From assembly GCF_028389875.1 (NCBI RefSeq), contig NC_084671.1:5781001-5845000 (forward strand): 64,000 bases of DNA, read 5' to 3'. This stretch comes from Rhea pennata (lineage: Eukaryota; Chordata; Aves; Rheiformes; Rheidae). Numbering within the stretch: position 1 is the first letter of the stretch; each line of letters begins with the position of its first letter. Positions 27,701-37,746 of the stretch are shown here, one piece after another. A model generated the notes under the pieces. The model saw only the letters and a list, made by a program, of their open reading frames with translations. It was not told the DNA's origin and searched no databases. The translations under genes and the position numbers were made by a program.

Positions 27701-27865
27701 CCTCTGCACTGTAATAGCAGTGGTGATGCACTGGATAGTCCCTGCTCTCAGGACCCAGAAACTTCAAAAACAGTGGAACCAATTGTTTCAGAAAGCAGAG
27801 AAAATTCATGTGACACAGCTGGATCTCAGGCTGACTTCCAGATGATCAGTTTTCAAAAGAGCTGA
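18686..27865 (+). CDS. SAMD7: SAMD7, sterile alpha motif domain-containing protein 7 (8 coding exons)
   Basis: Coding exons: 18687-18789, 19537-19663, 19796-19932, 21099-21177, 23670-24349, 25635-25756, 26535-26645 and 27593-27865 (TGA). All introns are GT-AG, phases agree at every junction, and the sum is 1632 nt, giving 543 residues. Seen in the protein: a YPGPG segment near residue 118; a conserved MEMEMNAIF-type block at about 150-158; an arginine-rich probable nuclear signal at 235-249; an acidic/lysine-rich linker at about 262-294; and a C-terminal SAM domain at about 394-464 with KWTVDDVYNFI, GCSDYAQ, DGETLPLLTEEHL and MGLKLGPALKI. Known of the family: SAMD7 is a photoreceptor-enriched Polycomb-associated (PRC1) protein that helps silence non-rod genes in the nucleus. 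The frame is about 100 residues longer than my recollection of mammalian SAMD7; part of this is an N-terminal extension starting at an ATG directly after the first acceptor. The start could instead be Met49, where mammalian proteins begin (MAVNP). Confidence 0.95.
19537..19663 (+). CDS. SAMD7: SAMD7 coding exon 2
   Basis: The acceptor is TTGTGTCAG and the donor is GACAG|GTATTT. It encodes residues 35-76, including the RQRQEMLMRNQ segment, then MAVNPQLMGTG, which aligns with the annotated N-terminus of mammalian SAMD7. Met49 lies in this exon and is the alternative start. Confidence 0.92.
19796..19932 (+). CDS. SAMD7: SAMD7 coding exon 3
   Basis: A T-rich tract and CTCCTTAG acceptor precede it, and the donor is CCAG|GTAATG. 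It encodes residues 77-122, with the DLLPSTEM, TPADPRQ and NMPNILSNRVYPGPG blocks conserved in the family. The intron before it is only 132 bases. Confidence 0.93.
20868..20886. repeat. Solo end motif of the TCTGATCCTGCAAA repeat family
   Basis: AGATCTGATCCTGCAAATAC in SAMD7 intron 3 matches the inverted ends of the element at 12306-12392. No partner end was seen nearby, so it is a truncated or decayed copy. Confidence 0.35.
21099..21177 (+). CDS. SAMD7: SAMD7 coding exon 4
   Basis: This 79-base exon lies between CTTTTAAG and CCAG|GTAATT. It encodes residues 123-148, containing QPESMEAVARRQELVQKQ, the family's ARR-helix segment. Phases 1 in and 2 out fit both neighbours. Confidence 0.92.
23670..24349 (+). 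CDS. SAMD7: SAMD7 coding exon 5 (large central exon)
   Basis: At 680 bases this is the largest exon, between GTCTCTTAG and TTCAG|GTTTGT. It encodes residues 149-375. Contents in order: a MEMEMNAIFQQKEIEKAHRK helix; a GLLGLEAPFLYHG block; RTTLDEIHGNTMLMATSPYPP; a basic RERGRRPGRRAGNQK stretch likely to be a nuclear signal; a low-complexity acidic/lysine linker; and IPFSALPYGFPVPSNPLLPSG, which recalls the SAMD11 segment before its SAM domain. The open frame continues past the donor into the intron, but the junction with exon 6 is clear. Confidence 0.95.
25635..25756 (+). CDS. SAMD7: SAMD7 coding exon 6 (first half of SAM domain)
   Basis: The acceptor is CTCCTCAAAG and the donor GCTCAG|GTGATT. 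It encodes residues 376-416, including the EDIRKWTVDDVYNFI and SLPGCSDYAQ parts of the SAM domain. The exon ends in phase 0 within the domain, the same break point as in relatives. Confidence 0.95.
26535..26645 (+). CDS. SAMD7: SAMD7 coding exon 7 (second half of SAM domain)
   Basis: This 111-base, phase 0-0 exon encodes residues 417-453: IFKDHAIDGETLPLL, TEEHLLDTMGLKLGPALKI and RSQ. The MGLKLGPALKI helix is the hallmark of Polycomb-type SAM domains. Skipping this exon would keep frame but delete half of the domain. Confidence 0.95.
27593..27865 (+). CDS. SAMD7: SAMD7 coding exon 8 (C-terminus, stop)
   Basis: The acceptor is GTCTTTAAAG and the stop is TGA at 27863-27865. It encodes residues 454-543: the end of the SAM helix (VSRRLGNVFYM), then a proline-rich LPLSMPLPPAPGKPSDQ stretch and a serine-rich tail. 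The RRLGxVFY plus proline-rich pattern is SAMD11-like. Confidence 0.93.
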   Translation: MSRRLGNVFYMMNLPLSMPLPPAPGKPSDQPSDIASPLHCNSSGDALDSPCSQDPETSKTVEPIVSESRENSCDTAGSQADFQMISFQKS

Positions 27866-28012
27866 GCTGAGTCTAGGATATAAAATGTTTTTAATAATAC
27901 AATAGAACTCCTAGTTACAAAGTGTTAGAGGAGATAGTTAACAGCCTGAAACCTCTGTATGATTGTGGTTGAATGAAATAAGCCACAAATACAGCAAGGT
28001 GCAGTGTGGTAT

Positions 28013-28040
28013 TTTAAAAGCATTACGTAATGCTTTTAAA
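28013..28040. promoter_or_regulatory. Perfect 28-bp palindrome with TTACGTAA core
   Basis: The 14-base half-site TTTAAAAGCATTAC at 28013-28026 is followed directly by its exact reverse complement at 28027-28040. The centre TTACGTAA is the consensus for PAR-bZIP/NFIL3-type factors, and in RNA the arms could form a 12-bp hairpin with a four-base loop. Its last bases overlap the poly(A) signal at 28039-28044. Whether it works as DNA, as RNA or not at all is unknown. Confidence 0.6.
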
Positions 28041-28044
28041 TAAA
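28039..28044 (+). terminator. Candidate SAMD7 poly(A) signal AATAAA
   Basis: A canonical hexamer lies 174 bases after the SAMD7 stop. No strong GU-rich element follows at the usual distance, so use is uncertain. Confidence 0.45.
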
Positions 28045-28261
28045 TACATATTAGTGCAATTGCTTTCAAGTGCAATTCATTGAAAAGAACATCAATAGCA
28101 TTAACAACTAGATTTAATATTTCATAAATTTAAGTCTAGTGTCATCCCTGAAATCTGTCAGAGACTGAAAGTGTACTCTCTGTCTTAAAGTGTGTTCCTG
28201 CAGGCTGCTGCCTGCTGAGAACTACAAGGGAAAAGACAAGTTACAGCTTCCACTAAGTCCA

Positions 28262-28330
28262 TAGCCTATTTCTGCTTCTGTTGAAGTCTATGGCAAAATT
28301 TACAGAGAATTCAGTGGGAACATACAGAAT
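28262..28330. repeat. Old palindromic dispersed repeat fragment
   Basis: CTTCTGTTGAAGTCTATGG is followed about 25 bases later by GAATTCAGTGGGAA. The pattern 'GAAGTCAATGG ... CCATTGACTTCAGTGGG' is a palindromic motif I recall as common in bird and reptile genomes. This copy is diverged. Confidence 0.4.
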
Positions 28331-29367
28331 TACCTCCAGCATATGGAGAACCCTAGTCCCCCAATTTGAGTACATTTCATTATCATTCTAGAACTAAGCC
28401 CTTTAAAGTGCCTTGGAGGGGTACATAGGGTATAGACAGGGTGCACAGATTAAATTCTGGACATTAAAATGCGTTGTGTAGCCATGTTAATGCCATGTTA
28501 ATTATTCTGAGGCATTCTTGTTGACAGGATTTGAAACTGCTTTGCTTGACTGCCATTAAGCCAGCTTGACTCCCTGTTCCTGCCAGCCTAGCTCTTGGCA
28601 GCAGCACCCCTTTGCCTTAGCATAAGCAAGCTATGAAAAGCACCTCACTCAGCACCGTGCTTCTCAGTCTCCCTTATTTTGGGAGAGGTGGCCAACTGTA
28701 GACTGAAAGTTATCCTTTCTCTGCAGAAGTTGCACTTCCCTGTGCTTCTGCTATGGATGGGCAATTGCCTCATAGCAAACAGGAACCACAAAACGGGGGT
28801 TTTAGCCAGGGATAAGTCCCCAGCATTTTATCATGATTCCTGGGAGAACTGTCTTTGTTCCCTCTTTAGGGGACGTTGTCACACACTAGTCTTCCATTCA
28901 GGGTTTGGAAGTCAATATCCTGTAGAGCTGTCTTCAACCCTCCTTCCTGGAAGAAGGTATCTTTAATCCAAAGGACAACAAATATTTTTGATAAAAGTTT
29001 TGTAAATTGAGGGTTGATTGGGGATCTGTTGTATATTGCTACTTTACAGTCTCTGGCCTAAGTTTAGTTTGTGAGGTATAAAAACCAAGAGGACATTGCT
29101 GTTTAGATTGTGAGTGTCTAAACACATGGGGTAGGGAATAATGTGATATTTTGGACCTGTTCTTTTGCTTTATCCTGAGATAAATTATTTTTTATCTTTG
29201 GTCTTGTTTGCTGGTTTAACCCTATTAACCCTATAGTTTTAGGGTTAATCAATAAAATGCAAAAAGGCCTATTGCAAGTGCACGATATGCTACGCAACAA
29301 AATACTCCAAACTTACAGACAGACTCTGAAGTCATTTCTTCCTAAGTGATGTGCTGACCTTTACATC

Positions 29368-29422
29368 TCTGATTCAGTGAAATTAATGGCAGTCTTTCCA
29401 TTAACTTGAGAATTTGGATTAT
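29368..29422. repeat. Second fragment of the same palindromic repeat
   Basis: GTGAAATTAATGGCAGTC is followed by TTTCCATTAACTTGAGAATTTGG, giving imperfect inverted AATTAATGG/CCATTAACTT arms. It matches the layout of the copy at 28262-28330. Confidence 0.4.
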
Positions 29423-30265
29423 GTCTTACGCATCATCTGTGGGTATCTTTCATAGGAGAAACTGTTCATTGAATACTCAGTAGTGTTCAGAAGAAGCAAA
29501 ATTATAACCTGAAGCTGGAAAGCTTAAATATAACTCCTTAAGACTGTCTAAAAAAGTACAATAGCATTATTACTCTTAGAATGGCAATTAGTTTGGTTCA
29601 CTTTGTCTCAATTAATTTTAAAAAGTGTTGACCTCTGTTCTCTTCATTAACTTCAGTATACTTTTCATAGCTTAAAAAATTAGTGAGGAGGGTTGGAAGG
29701 TTTTATGTTGAATTTGGTAAAATATTAAAAGTATTTGGTAAAATACTAAAATAATTACTTTTTTGTATTTGGGTAAAACACTTCTGACAATGTAAAAATG
29801 TATAGTCTTTTCAAAATGCTTTTACCTGCTACTTTAATAAGTAACATCTCAGATTACTTAAACTGAAAAAAAGCATTAAAATATTTATTATTTGCTTTAG
29901 TTTTGTGTTTTACAGTTTTATAGTAGATTTAACTATTGCCATTTCCCCCTTTTTTGCTGTAGGTTGTTCATCTACCAACAAGGAAAAATAAAATATTTTT
30001 ATATAGTTAAAGTGCTTGTTAAAATTAAAAAAATATCAGGGACACCAATTCTACTTAATATCTGAAATGACTTCTTATTTTTTTGTAAAACTGAGTACCA
30101 TATTGACAATGTCACTAACCTTATTAAAAACAATTAATGAACCATTTTGTGAAATTATTTTAATAGGCACTCTACCTCCTCACTTTATGAAATACCTGAT
30201 TTAAGCCATATGTGACTTCCACCATCCTGAAAATGAATCTGCGATACATTTTTAGGTGAGTTAGG

Positions 30266-30282
30266 CCACAAGATGTCGCTGC
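30266..30282 (+). promoter_or_regulatory. CTCF-like motif (one core mismatch)
   Basis: CCACAAGATGTCGCTGC fits the CTCF core CCASYAGRKGGCRS except for T at one normally invariant G and A at the variable Y position. Being intergenic between a tissue-restricted and a ubiquitous gene makes an insulator plausible, but the mismatch keeps confidence low. Confidence 0.2.
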
Positions 30283-33200
30283 AAAGTTATAAGAGGTTAT
30301 TTGCTACCCCTTCTAAGTGCAACACAGCATTCTTGAAGTACAGGTGACCTATTAAGAACAATGATATAAAAAACCTAATCTTAATCTTCTAGACTACAGC
30401 AGAAGAACTTGACTTGAAATCCCATGTCAGGAAAGAATGACTGAAATCTGTTTCTGAAGAATACAACTACTCTTGTAAACAGCGCAGTCACGAACAATTC
30501 CAAGAGCAGAGAAAATTTACATCCAAATTTGCAGGCTGCTTTTACTTCTGTGATAAAAGAAATAGGCGATGTTTTGCACATACTGGACTCTTCTTCCCAA
30601 AACCACAAAAAGAATGACTTAACGGCTTCCTGTGCTGAGGGGAGATAAGTCAGAGCAGCAAAAAAACAGTAAGGCCTGGACTGCAGTAGAGCGAAGTAGG
30701 AAAAGGAAAAGGATTTACTTAAATTGATATCATCAGTTCTGTTTCTAGTGAAGGAAATACCACTGGTAATGAATGTTTTCCTTACTACAAGCACTTCAGT
30801 AAGAATTAAAAGAAAAATAAAAGATAAAATCTTTAAAAGGACATAGAATTACTAGACAGAGACATTTTTTCAGATTTTGAGATATTTGGGGGAATTATTT
30901 TTTAGTAAACACTTAATGCCTTGCTGATTCCCAGTAGTGGCATGTTCTTTTTTTTTGACTTTTAATACGTATTGCAGGTGCAGAGGTGTAGCTAGCAAGT
31001 CCAAGTATATAACAAAGCTGATAGAACTGTGGTACCTGGCCACGTTCTGGTTGTTACTATGCTCTCCTACATCCAGAAGGTTTTACAGGAAAGGTCGTAG
31101 AAGCAGATACCACCACTCTTATGCCTGCTCTTAATAACATTAACAGCTTCACTGAGTGGAGGTGCAATCATCTAACTCTATCCAGATTTCATTCTGATCC
31201 CGCATTAGTAAAGCAGACACAAATCACACCCAGTGGTTCAACAAAATGAAGGATGAATATGAATATATGAATATGTGGCAACATATGTCCAAATTGCTCA
31301 TTACTTTCTTCTACGGGTTTTGCATGCAGCATGTGTTAACTGAACAGTGACAGTAGAGCACTTAACAGAATCTTATAATGGAAGAACTCTCAGAGCAAAT
31401 GAAGAACACCACAAATCTAGCATTTAAGATCTCTTTCAGATTGAAACCTCTTAAGAAAAGCTTTTTTTTCCTATTTAGGAAAAGAACAACCAACATCTGG
31501 AGTGTATCAGAAGAACATTGCTTTACTAGTAACAAAACTGTTAGCAAACCTTAAAAGGAAGCAAGAAGGTACTTTTGAATATGTATATTATTTACTTCTA
31601 AAATCTCACTGACCAATGAAATCACATGGATCTTTTTCTGCAACAGTCAGAAAAAAGCCAAACTGAGAAAGACCAGATAAATCTGGCACCACAAGACACC
31701 AAACTTTCTTCATTAATCTTCTTAATAACCTTCAAAGGAAGTTTAAAGACTTAACAAAATATACTCAAGTATTTGTGCTAATAGATCATCAAGTGCTAAC
31801 AGGACCTTCTGTTTTCTCTATATTTACATTTGTGTTTTTTCTATTTTTTGCAACAACATATAGTATTCATTTAAAATATATTTTACTTTTTTGGCAAGTT
31901 ACATTTATTGCTTATCAAATTTAGTAAGGATTTTTGTTTTAACGGGCTGCATTGACTGACTTCTCTGATTAAAGGCTTCCTTGCTCTGCATAAATGCAAT
32001 ACAGCTTCAAAAGATATGGCTGGCTCAAAGTTGCTACTGATCTTCATACTAATCTGTTCCAAAATGTACAACATGAGCAATCATGTTGGCTTCACACTAT
32101 AGTCTTGGCTCTCTGGTGGGTTTGTGAAACACCCTATTTGTGAAGCATCCTTAGAGAATGCAACAGCCATGTTAAGAAAGGACAGTTTTACCGAGAGGAT
32201 CACACCCTTTCTCTTCCCTCCTCCCATTAGTACTGCCTATATGTATTCTGTATGTACTTCTAGACTAAGGAATCTGAGCATTATGCCATCTCCATTCAAC
32301 TTCCATTCCCATTCAAGTTGTGGCTGTCCCTTTGAAGACTTCTCCTTTAAGAAAAGCAGTTATCAAAGCTCACATTATTGCACAAGCCTGATACAGTAAA
32401 CTGTACCAGAAAATAAATTTCTAATTAGAATAGGTAATTCTACACATATACAAATAACCATCTGGACTTTCAAGAGTGTCATCATTTGCAGGATCAGGAA
32501 TGGGGAGGTATCAAATTAGGCTTTGCAATACAATCTAAATATACTAGCCAAATAAGAAGGACTTTTGATAGCCATAGATGTGCAATGCATTTTATAAGCC
32601 AAGTGAATGACATTGCTAGCCTCACATAGCTTTCCATCCAGATCGGATAGACTATCTTGACACTCTTTCCCAAGGCCTAGTTTGTAGACAAAGTATTCAC
32701 TCTACTTCTAACACAACATCTGAAACTTTTCTGCTGAATCAATCTCTTCTGTACTTCAAATTTTCTCCGACTCCTTGCCATAAAAAATACACACGCTCTA
32801 ATTTCCATTAGGGTAGTAGCATGCTTCTACTCTTCACAAAACACTTGATCAAAGGAATAAGGGTGATAGCCTGTGAATCAGCCCATCTGACCTGATACTT
32901 TCATCTAACCTCTTGCTCTATTATTATTCTATTTTTTGATGATTGTGTTGGACTAAGCTATCTTGATCCCAGGCAGGCTGATAATCTCTCTTTCCAGATG
33001 CCCTGGGAGCATCACATTTCTGTTGTTATTGCCACAGGCAAGCTCCCAAAAGAGAGTTATTTTATATGTCTACTTTTTTTTACTATAATAGGAGTACATG
33101 ATATGGTAAGGGAACAACTGGCATCTCCTTTTTGTTTTGTGCTTTTTTTTTTCTTTCTGCCTTTGCAATTGCAAAGCCCTTTTCTTTCTCTGGGACAGCT

Positions 33201-35044
33201 TTGCTCCAATTACTACCTGTATTGGGGCCACACAGATTAATCTGTTGACTTGGCCTGTAAGTAGTCTTTTCCTTTGTCCCATAGCCACGTTTACCTAAGT
33301 GTGTATTCTTCCAGGCAGACATTAGTTATTCTACTATCCACATGTTGATCTTAAAACAACAAATTTCCTGTCAGCAGGGATATAGTCTTTTACCGCAGAA
33401 AAGGGGAATAAACCATGCTATTGTCTGTGCTGTATAGAGAATGATACAGTAGGCTTTCCTACAGTGCAGTGAAGAAATGAACACGTTTTGCTCTTTTAAA
33501 TTTTAAAAGCATATGCACGTAGCAACAGCAATGTGTGCATTACTGAAATACAAATCAATCAACCAAAAGAGATAACAGAAAAATCATTACTAATCAAGGG
33601 TAAAAAAGAAAGCATAAAGCCAATTCGGTCTCATCTTTGCTGCTTACCTTTCAGCTAGAGGACGCAAACAGTTCTGCTAGAGAGGAGTGTTGCTCAGTCT
33701 GTGACTCATGGCCTCCAGCAGTCTGTGAACAGTCTGCGTTGAAAGATGATCACCAGCTTCTGGTCAAATCTGTTAATTTGAGAGATGTAAACTGAAAAAA
33801 TCACATTTTTATGTAACAAAGATTTTTAACCCAAACATTTGTAATTACAACAGTAGAGTTATGATTTTATAAAATAACATTCAGTTACTATCCTTTCCCA
33901 CCATGGCCTAAAAATAGAAGACAATGATCCCTGTTTTTCCAAAACCTTAGCTGGTTCTTCAAAAAATGAATTGATACATTTTCCATCTCATATATTTTTA
34001 TGTCCAGGTATATCTTCACTGCCTCTACTGGACAGTCCATTGGATCAGCTGAATTAAGAAGGATCTTTAGGAAGAGCTATATGCCACTCTATACTATGAG
34101 AGGCATATCCTTAATAGTGTTCATCAGTCACTGCTAAAATAAAAATGCATTCTTGCAATGAACAACCCAGGGGTAATTCATTCTTAGTTCAACTATGTTT
34201 TTTGTAAGTTTTATGTGCCAAAAAATTCTGAGTTAAATAAAAATTAAAAGGAACTTGCAAGAATTAAAATACACCAGAAGCTTTTCAGTGAAAGGTGTAT
34301 CTACAGACTTTTCTAAAGAATCTTTGTTGTTGTGCTAAATTATAAACTAAGTGGCTACCTAAATATTTATAAGCTCCTGAGATAGGAGTGACTCGGGATA
34401 TGTCTACCTTGGAGTGTGCTTCAAAGTAATGACTCATGTGTTTGTGGGTGGATGTTAGCTAAACCTCCCTTGAAAGTACACATTGCTGCATGGTACAGAG
34501 TTGGTATTCCTCATATTTTTAACTTGTACCAGTGTTGAAGCCAACAGGATAAACTGGGAGGTCATTCCACAGCCTGCAGCACACTGTTATCTAGATGCTG
34601 TAGGAAATAGTTCCTTATGTATTGTGGTGAAATCTGTCTATCATTCCTGCATAGTGGATAGGTTAAGCAGTCTATGGAAGTTTTTTCTAAGCCTGCCAAC
34701 ATATTAGTTGAGACAATTTTGATTTGTATTCTCCCTTCTCTTCTCCTAGAGCAAAAGATTAACCATAGGTCCAATGGATAAGCTTCTTACAAGTGAGTTG
34801 TTTATTCAACAAAACAGAGGCTTGCTCAGCCTTCTGATGTCACTTCAATTTCTGTATTGCAGAAGGCACTGCAACTCTAGAGATAATTTGCAACAGGCTT
34901 GACAATAGTGCAACTGCCAATGTGTAGAGCTGCAATTAAGGTGTATGTTAGCAAGGCTATAGCAGGTAGACCACATCATCTCATAGATCCAGGATGACCA
35001 ATGCTGAGCCCAATATAATGTGACTACCAATACACTGCCACTCA

Positions 35045-35312
35045 GAAACAAGAAAATATAGACTAGACAGATTAGAACACTGCCTAACTCAGTGTCCTGT
35101 CTCAGAGGCCAAGAGAAGGTGCCTAGAGCAGAATATAAGAACAAAGTAAGCATATAATAATAGCTTCTCTTTTATCTCTAGAGATCTGTAACTCAAATAA
35201 CCAGAGGTGACATTTTACATTCAACAACTCCTTATGGATTCTTGTTTCATGAACATATTCAGTTGTTTTGTGAACTCTCACAAACATCTAGCATCCATAG
35301 CATTAGATCACA
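35045..35312 (+). repeat. Old interspersed repeat fragment (sauropsid family, unnamed)
   Basis: Segments AACTCAGTGTCCTGTCTCAG, GGCCAAGAGAAGGTGCCTAG, AATATAAGAACAAAGTAAGC and, further on, CTTATGGATTCTTGTTTCAT and TAGCATCCATAGCATT follow, in order, a dispersed repeat I recall from bird and reptile genomes ('...CCAGTGTCCTGTCTC...AGTGGCCAG...TATAAGAACAGGGCAAGC...GGCATCCACAACAT'). The copy is degraded. I cannot assign the class with certainty. Confidence 0.4.
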
Positions 35313-37679
35313 CAGTTAGGGGTAAAGTGAAGAGATGGAGAGAAAAGACGATAATGTAATGTTGTGGGTTTGGCATCAGTTGAAAAAAGGAAGCCACTCC
35401 ACTTGCATGCAATATCCTTCACAACAGCAATTCAAGTGGTAACAATTCCGAAACCCTGCTCTGATAAAAATGGCAGTTGTCACTTAGCAGACTGTAAATC
35501 TACTGCAAAGTTATGGACTGCTCCTTTTCCAGCCCGCTATACACTTGACAGACATTGATCTTAAACACATGCAGTTTGAACCTTCACTTCCACTCCCTGT
35601 AAGACTATAAGCTCGACTCATGTAAGATTCAGTCTCGACAGGCTCTAGGCTGTGTAGTGAGAGTAAGTGCATTGCCCACTGCTTCACAGGACAGGTATAT
35701 AGAGGACGCATTCCCCAGCCCAATTTTCATCAGTTCTTTTCATACTTCTGCTTGAGGTATGAATCAGTTTGCTCCCTGTGTTGCATGTCTGTCTGCCTGA
35801 CATCCAGCTCCACTACCTGTTCTGGGAACAGCTCCTACAAGTTGATGTTTCCAAAGCTTCAGGTGAATTTAAAGTTCTCTGGAGAAAACAGGACAGAGAT
35901 TAACCAGAAATTCAAGGTGCTTTTCTGTCGGCTAAAAGCTTGAAGTACTGCAGAAATGAACTGCAGATAATATACCACAGCACATGTGAAATGAAGAGTT
36001 GAACATGAAAGATGGGTTGTGAATCAGCAGCAGACTCCAAGATGTAGAGGGCATATGGGAAGCAGCACTTTATAAGGGATATAAAATAATTACAAGAAAT
36101 TCTAAAAACGGCAAGGGGTGGTTATCTGTAATGAGGCCAAATCACATGGCTATTGCTCTCTTCACAACGTGGGCAGCTAGAAGACAGGCGTATACCTCCA
36201 AATAGCCTCTGCCAGGTAGCTAAGAAGAACCTCCCATCCGAAACTCAGCTTGCGCCTATGCTGGATTAGCAGGGCTCTGAGATACATCTTCCTGTAGGCA
36301 TTGCTTTAATAAACTGGGCTGCTGTTTTAATAGCAGAGATTTCCTGGCTTACACACACCACAAAAAAGTATGGTTTCCCCACAGACAATGTGCTTTTCCA
36401 AGGAATGACATTTAGTGCCCACACTGTTATGTCTTAAACCAAAAAAATAAAGCTTTCTTACAATAGTGCCAGATGCTTCTCATAGGGGGGAAGCTTTCTC
36501 ATTATAGCAACAGGCCTTTTTTCATTATTCTATTTGTCAAATCATATTTTACCTGCTGTCCTGATCATTCATACTTGGGTGCTTTGGTTGTTGAACCATG
36601 CTGTCATTTCAGCACCAACAGAAGATTGCTATTACTAGCAAGCTAGGAGTTACAGATGGTCAAAATCTCTTCTGCAAGAAAGCTTCAAGCAAAGATGTGC
36701 TCTTGTTACTTTAACTTCAGCACACTAAATAATTACTAGAATGATTGCCAACTTAAAGACATCTTTGAGTATTCTACTTTCTGCAAGACATTTTATTGCA
36801 ACTATAAAAACTTAATTTCCCTATATTTAGAGTTTTATCTTTTAAATTATAGTCTTTATATTTCACTCTGCAGTCAGTCAGCTTAATTTGTAACTTGTAT
36901 AGATTTTCTGCCCAGCAACAGCAAGGGGAAAACAGTGAAAAGAAATCATACCAGAAAAAAGCACAAAAGCTGGCAGAGTGATTCACGGGCAAATACGCCA
37001 CTGGAAACAATTTTAGCTTTTAATTAAGTAGGCTTCATTCTGCAAGCTTCCAGAATCACAGGAAGAAGGAGCCCAAGGGTTTGAAAGGACTGGACAAGAT
37101 GCTACAACGCCACACATACTTTTCCATCCTGAAGTGCCAGGGTGTGGTTTGGAAACACGGAGCCAGGACAAACCAGCACATGCTTTGCTAACCGAAGTGA
37201 CCTAATGGCAAAAGCATGTGGGTCAACCTCTGACAAAAAGCCGTTTACAGACTATGTAATATAGTCTGCTCTCCACAGCTCACCCTGCGCATACAGTGCA
37301 ACCAGAGCGTGGTGAGGCGGGTAACAACCAGCAATGCCCTGACACCTCGGTGTCTCCGAGGCCTCGCCTGCTGTTTACGAGGCCCCGAGCTAGGCGTGGC
37401 GTTTTGTGCCGCCCGGGGCTGGCGGCTACCTGCGCACACCGGGCAGGGCGCCGCGGGCGCGGTGCCGCCTCAGCCTCGCCTCAGGAGCGAGCGGGAAGCG
37501 CCGCCCCCGCGCGCGGCGACCGTTGGGGCCAGAGGGCGGGAAAAGGCGGGCAGGGGGCGGCCGCGGACCCGGCCCCACCCGGGGGAGGGGCGGGGCCGGG
37601 GGCGGGGCTGAGGCGCCGCCGCACCTCCCCGAGCTCCCGCGGCCTCTCGCGAGGCTGCCGCCGCCGCCGCCGTCCGGCC

Positions 37680-37687
37680 CCACGTCA
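37680..37687 (-). promoter_or_regulatory. ATF6/XBP1-type (UPRE-like) element TGACGTGG
   Basis: CCACGTCA on the + strand is TGACGTGG on the - strand. That is the core bound by ATF6/XBP1 and related CREB/ATF factors. It lies only 23 bases before the SEC62 ATG, so it would be within the 5' UTR or at the transcription start. The match is exact; function is inferred. Confidence 0.4.
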
Positions 37688-37707
37688 CCGGCGGAGCCGA
37701 CGGGGAC

Positions 37708-37717
37708 AACATGGCGG
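37708..37717 (+). promoter_or_regulatory. YY1 motif overlapping the start codon
   Basis: AACATGGCGG matches the YY1 consensus AANATGGCGG, with the SEC62 ATG inside it. Such motifs are typical just downstream of the transcription start in genes with very short 5' UTRs, which suggests that SEC62 starts only tens of bases upstream. Confidence 0.55.
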
Positions 37718-37746
37718 AGCGGCGGAGGCACAGGAAGCGGGTCCAG
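37711..37746 (+). CDS. SEC62: SEC62 coding exon 1
   Basis: ATGGCGGAGCGG opens [12 protein letters not shown], nearly identical to mammalian Sec62, and ends at GTCCAG|GTAGCC in phase 0. The following intron is 8.5 kb, much the longest in the gene. Confidence 0.95.

Larger units (their letters stand above)
27866..28065 (+). other. SAMD7: SAMD7 proximal 3' UTR
   Basis: The stretch after the stop codon leads to a canonical AATAAA at 28039-28044, so a short 3' UTR of about 200 bases is possible. A longer form could use AATAAA at 29987-29992. The real cleavage site is not visible from sequence alone. Confidence 0.5.
28066..37285. other. Intergenic region between SAMD7 and SEC62
   Basis: About 9 kb of AT-rich DNA without a supportable gene. 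The longest open frame, 137 codons on the - strand (30381-30794), has no recognisable domain and a phenylalanine/serine-rich make-up typical of chance frames. The interval contains old repeat fragments, a CTCF-like motif at 30266-30282 and a 16-bp palindrome at 33160-33175. A distal SAMD7 3' end (AATAAA at 29987-29992) may also lie here. Confidence 0.55.

Noticed and set aside
30381-30794. 137-codon - strand frame rich in phenylalanine and serine
   Set aside because: No family recognised; amino-acid make-up fits translated AT-rich DNA. Would be reconsidered if strand-specific transcripts exist.
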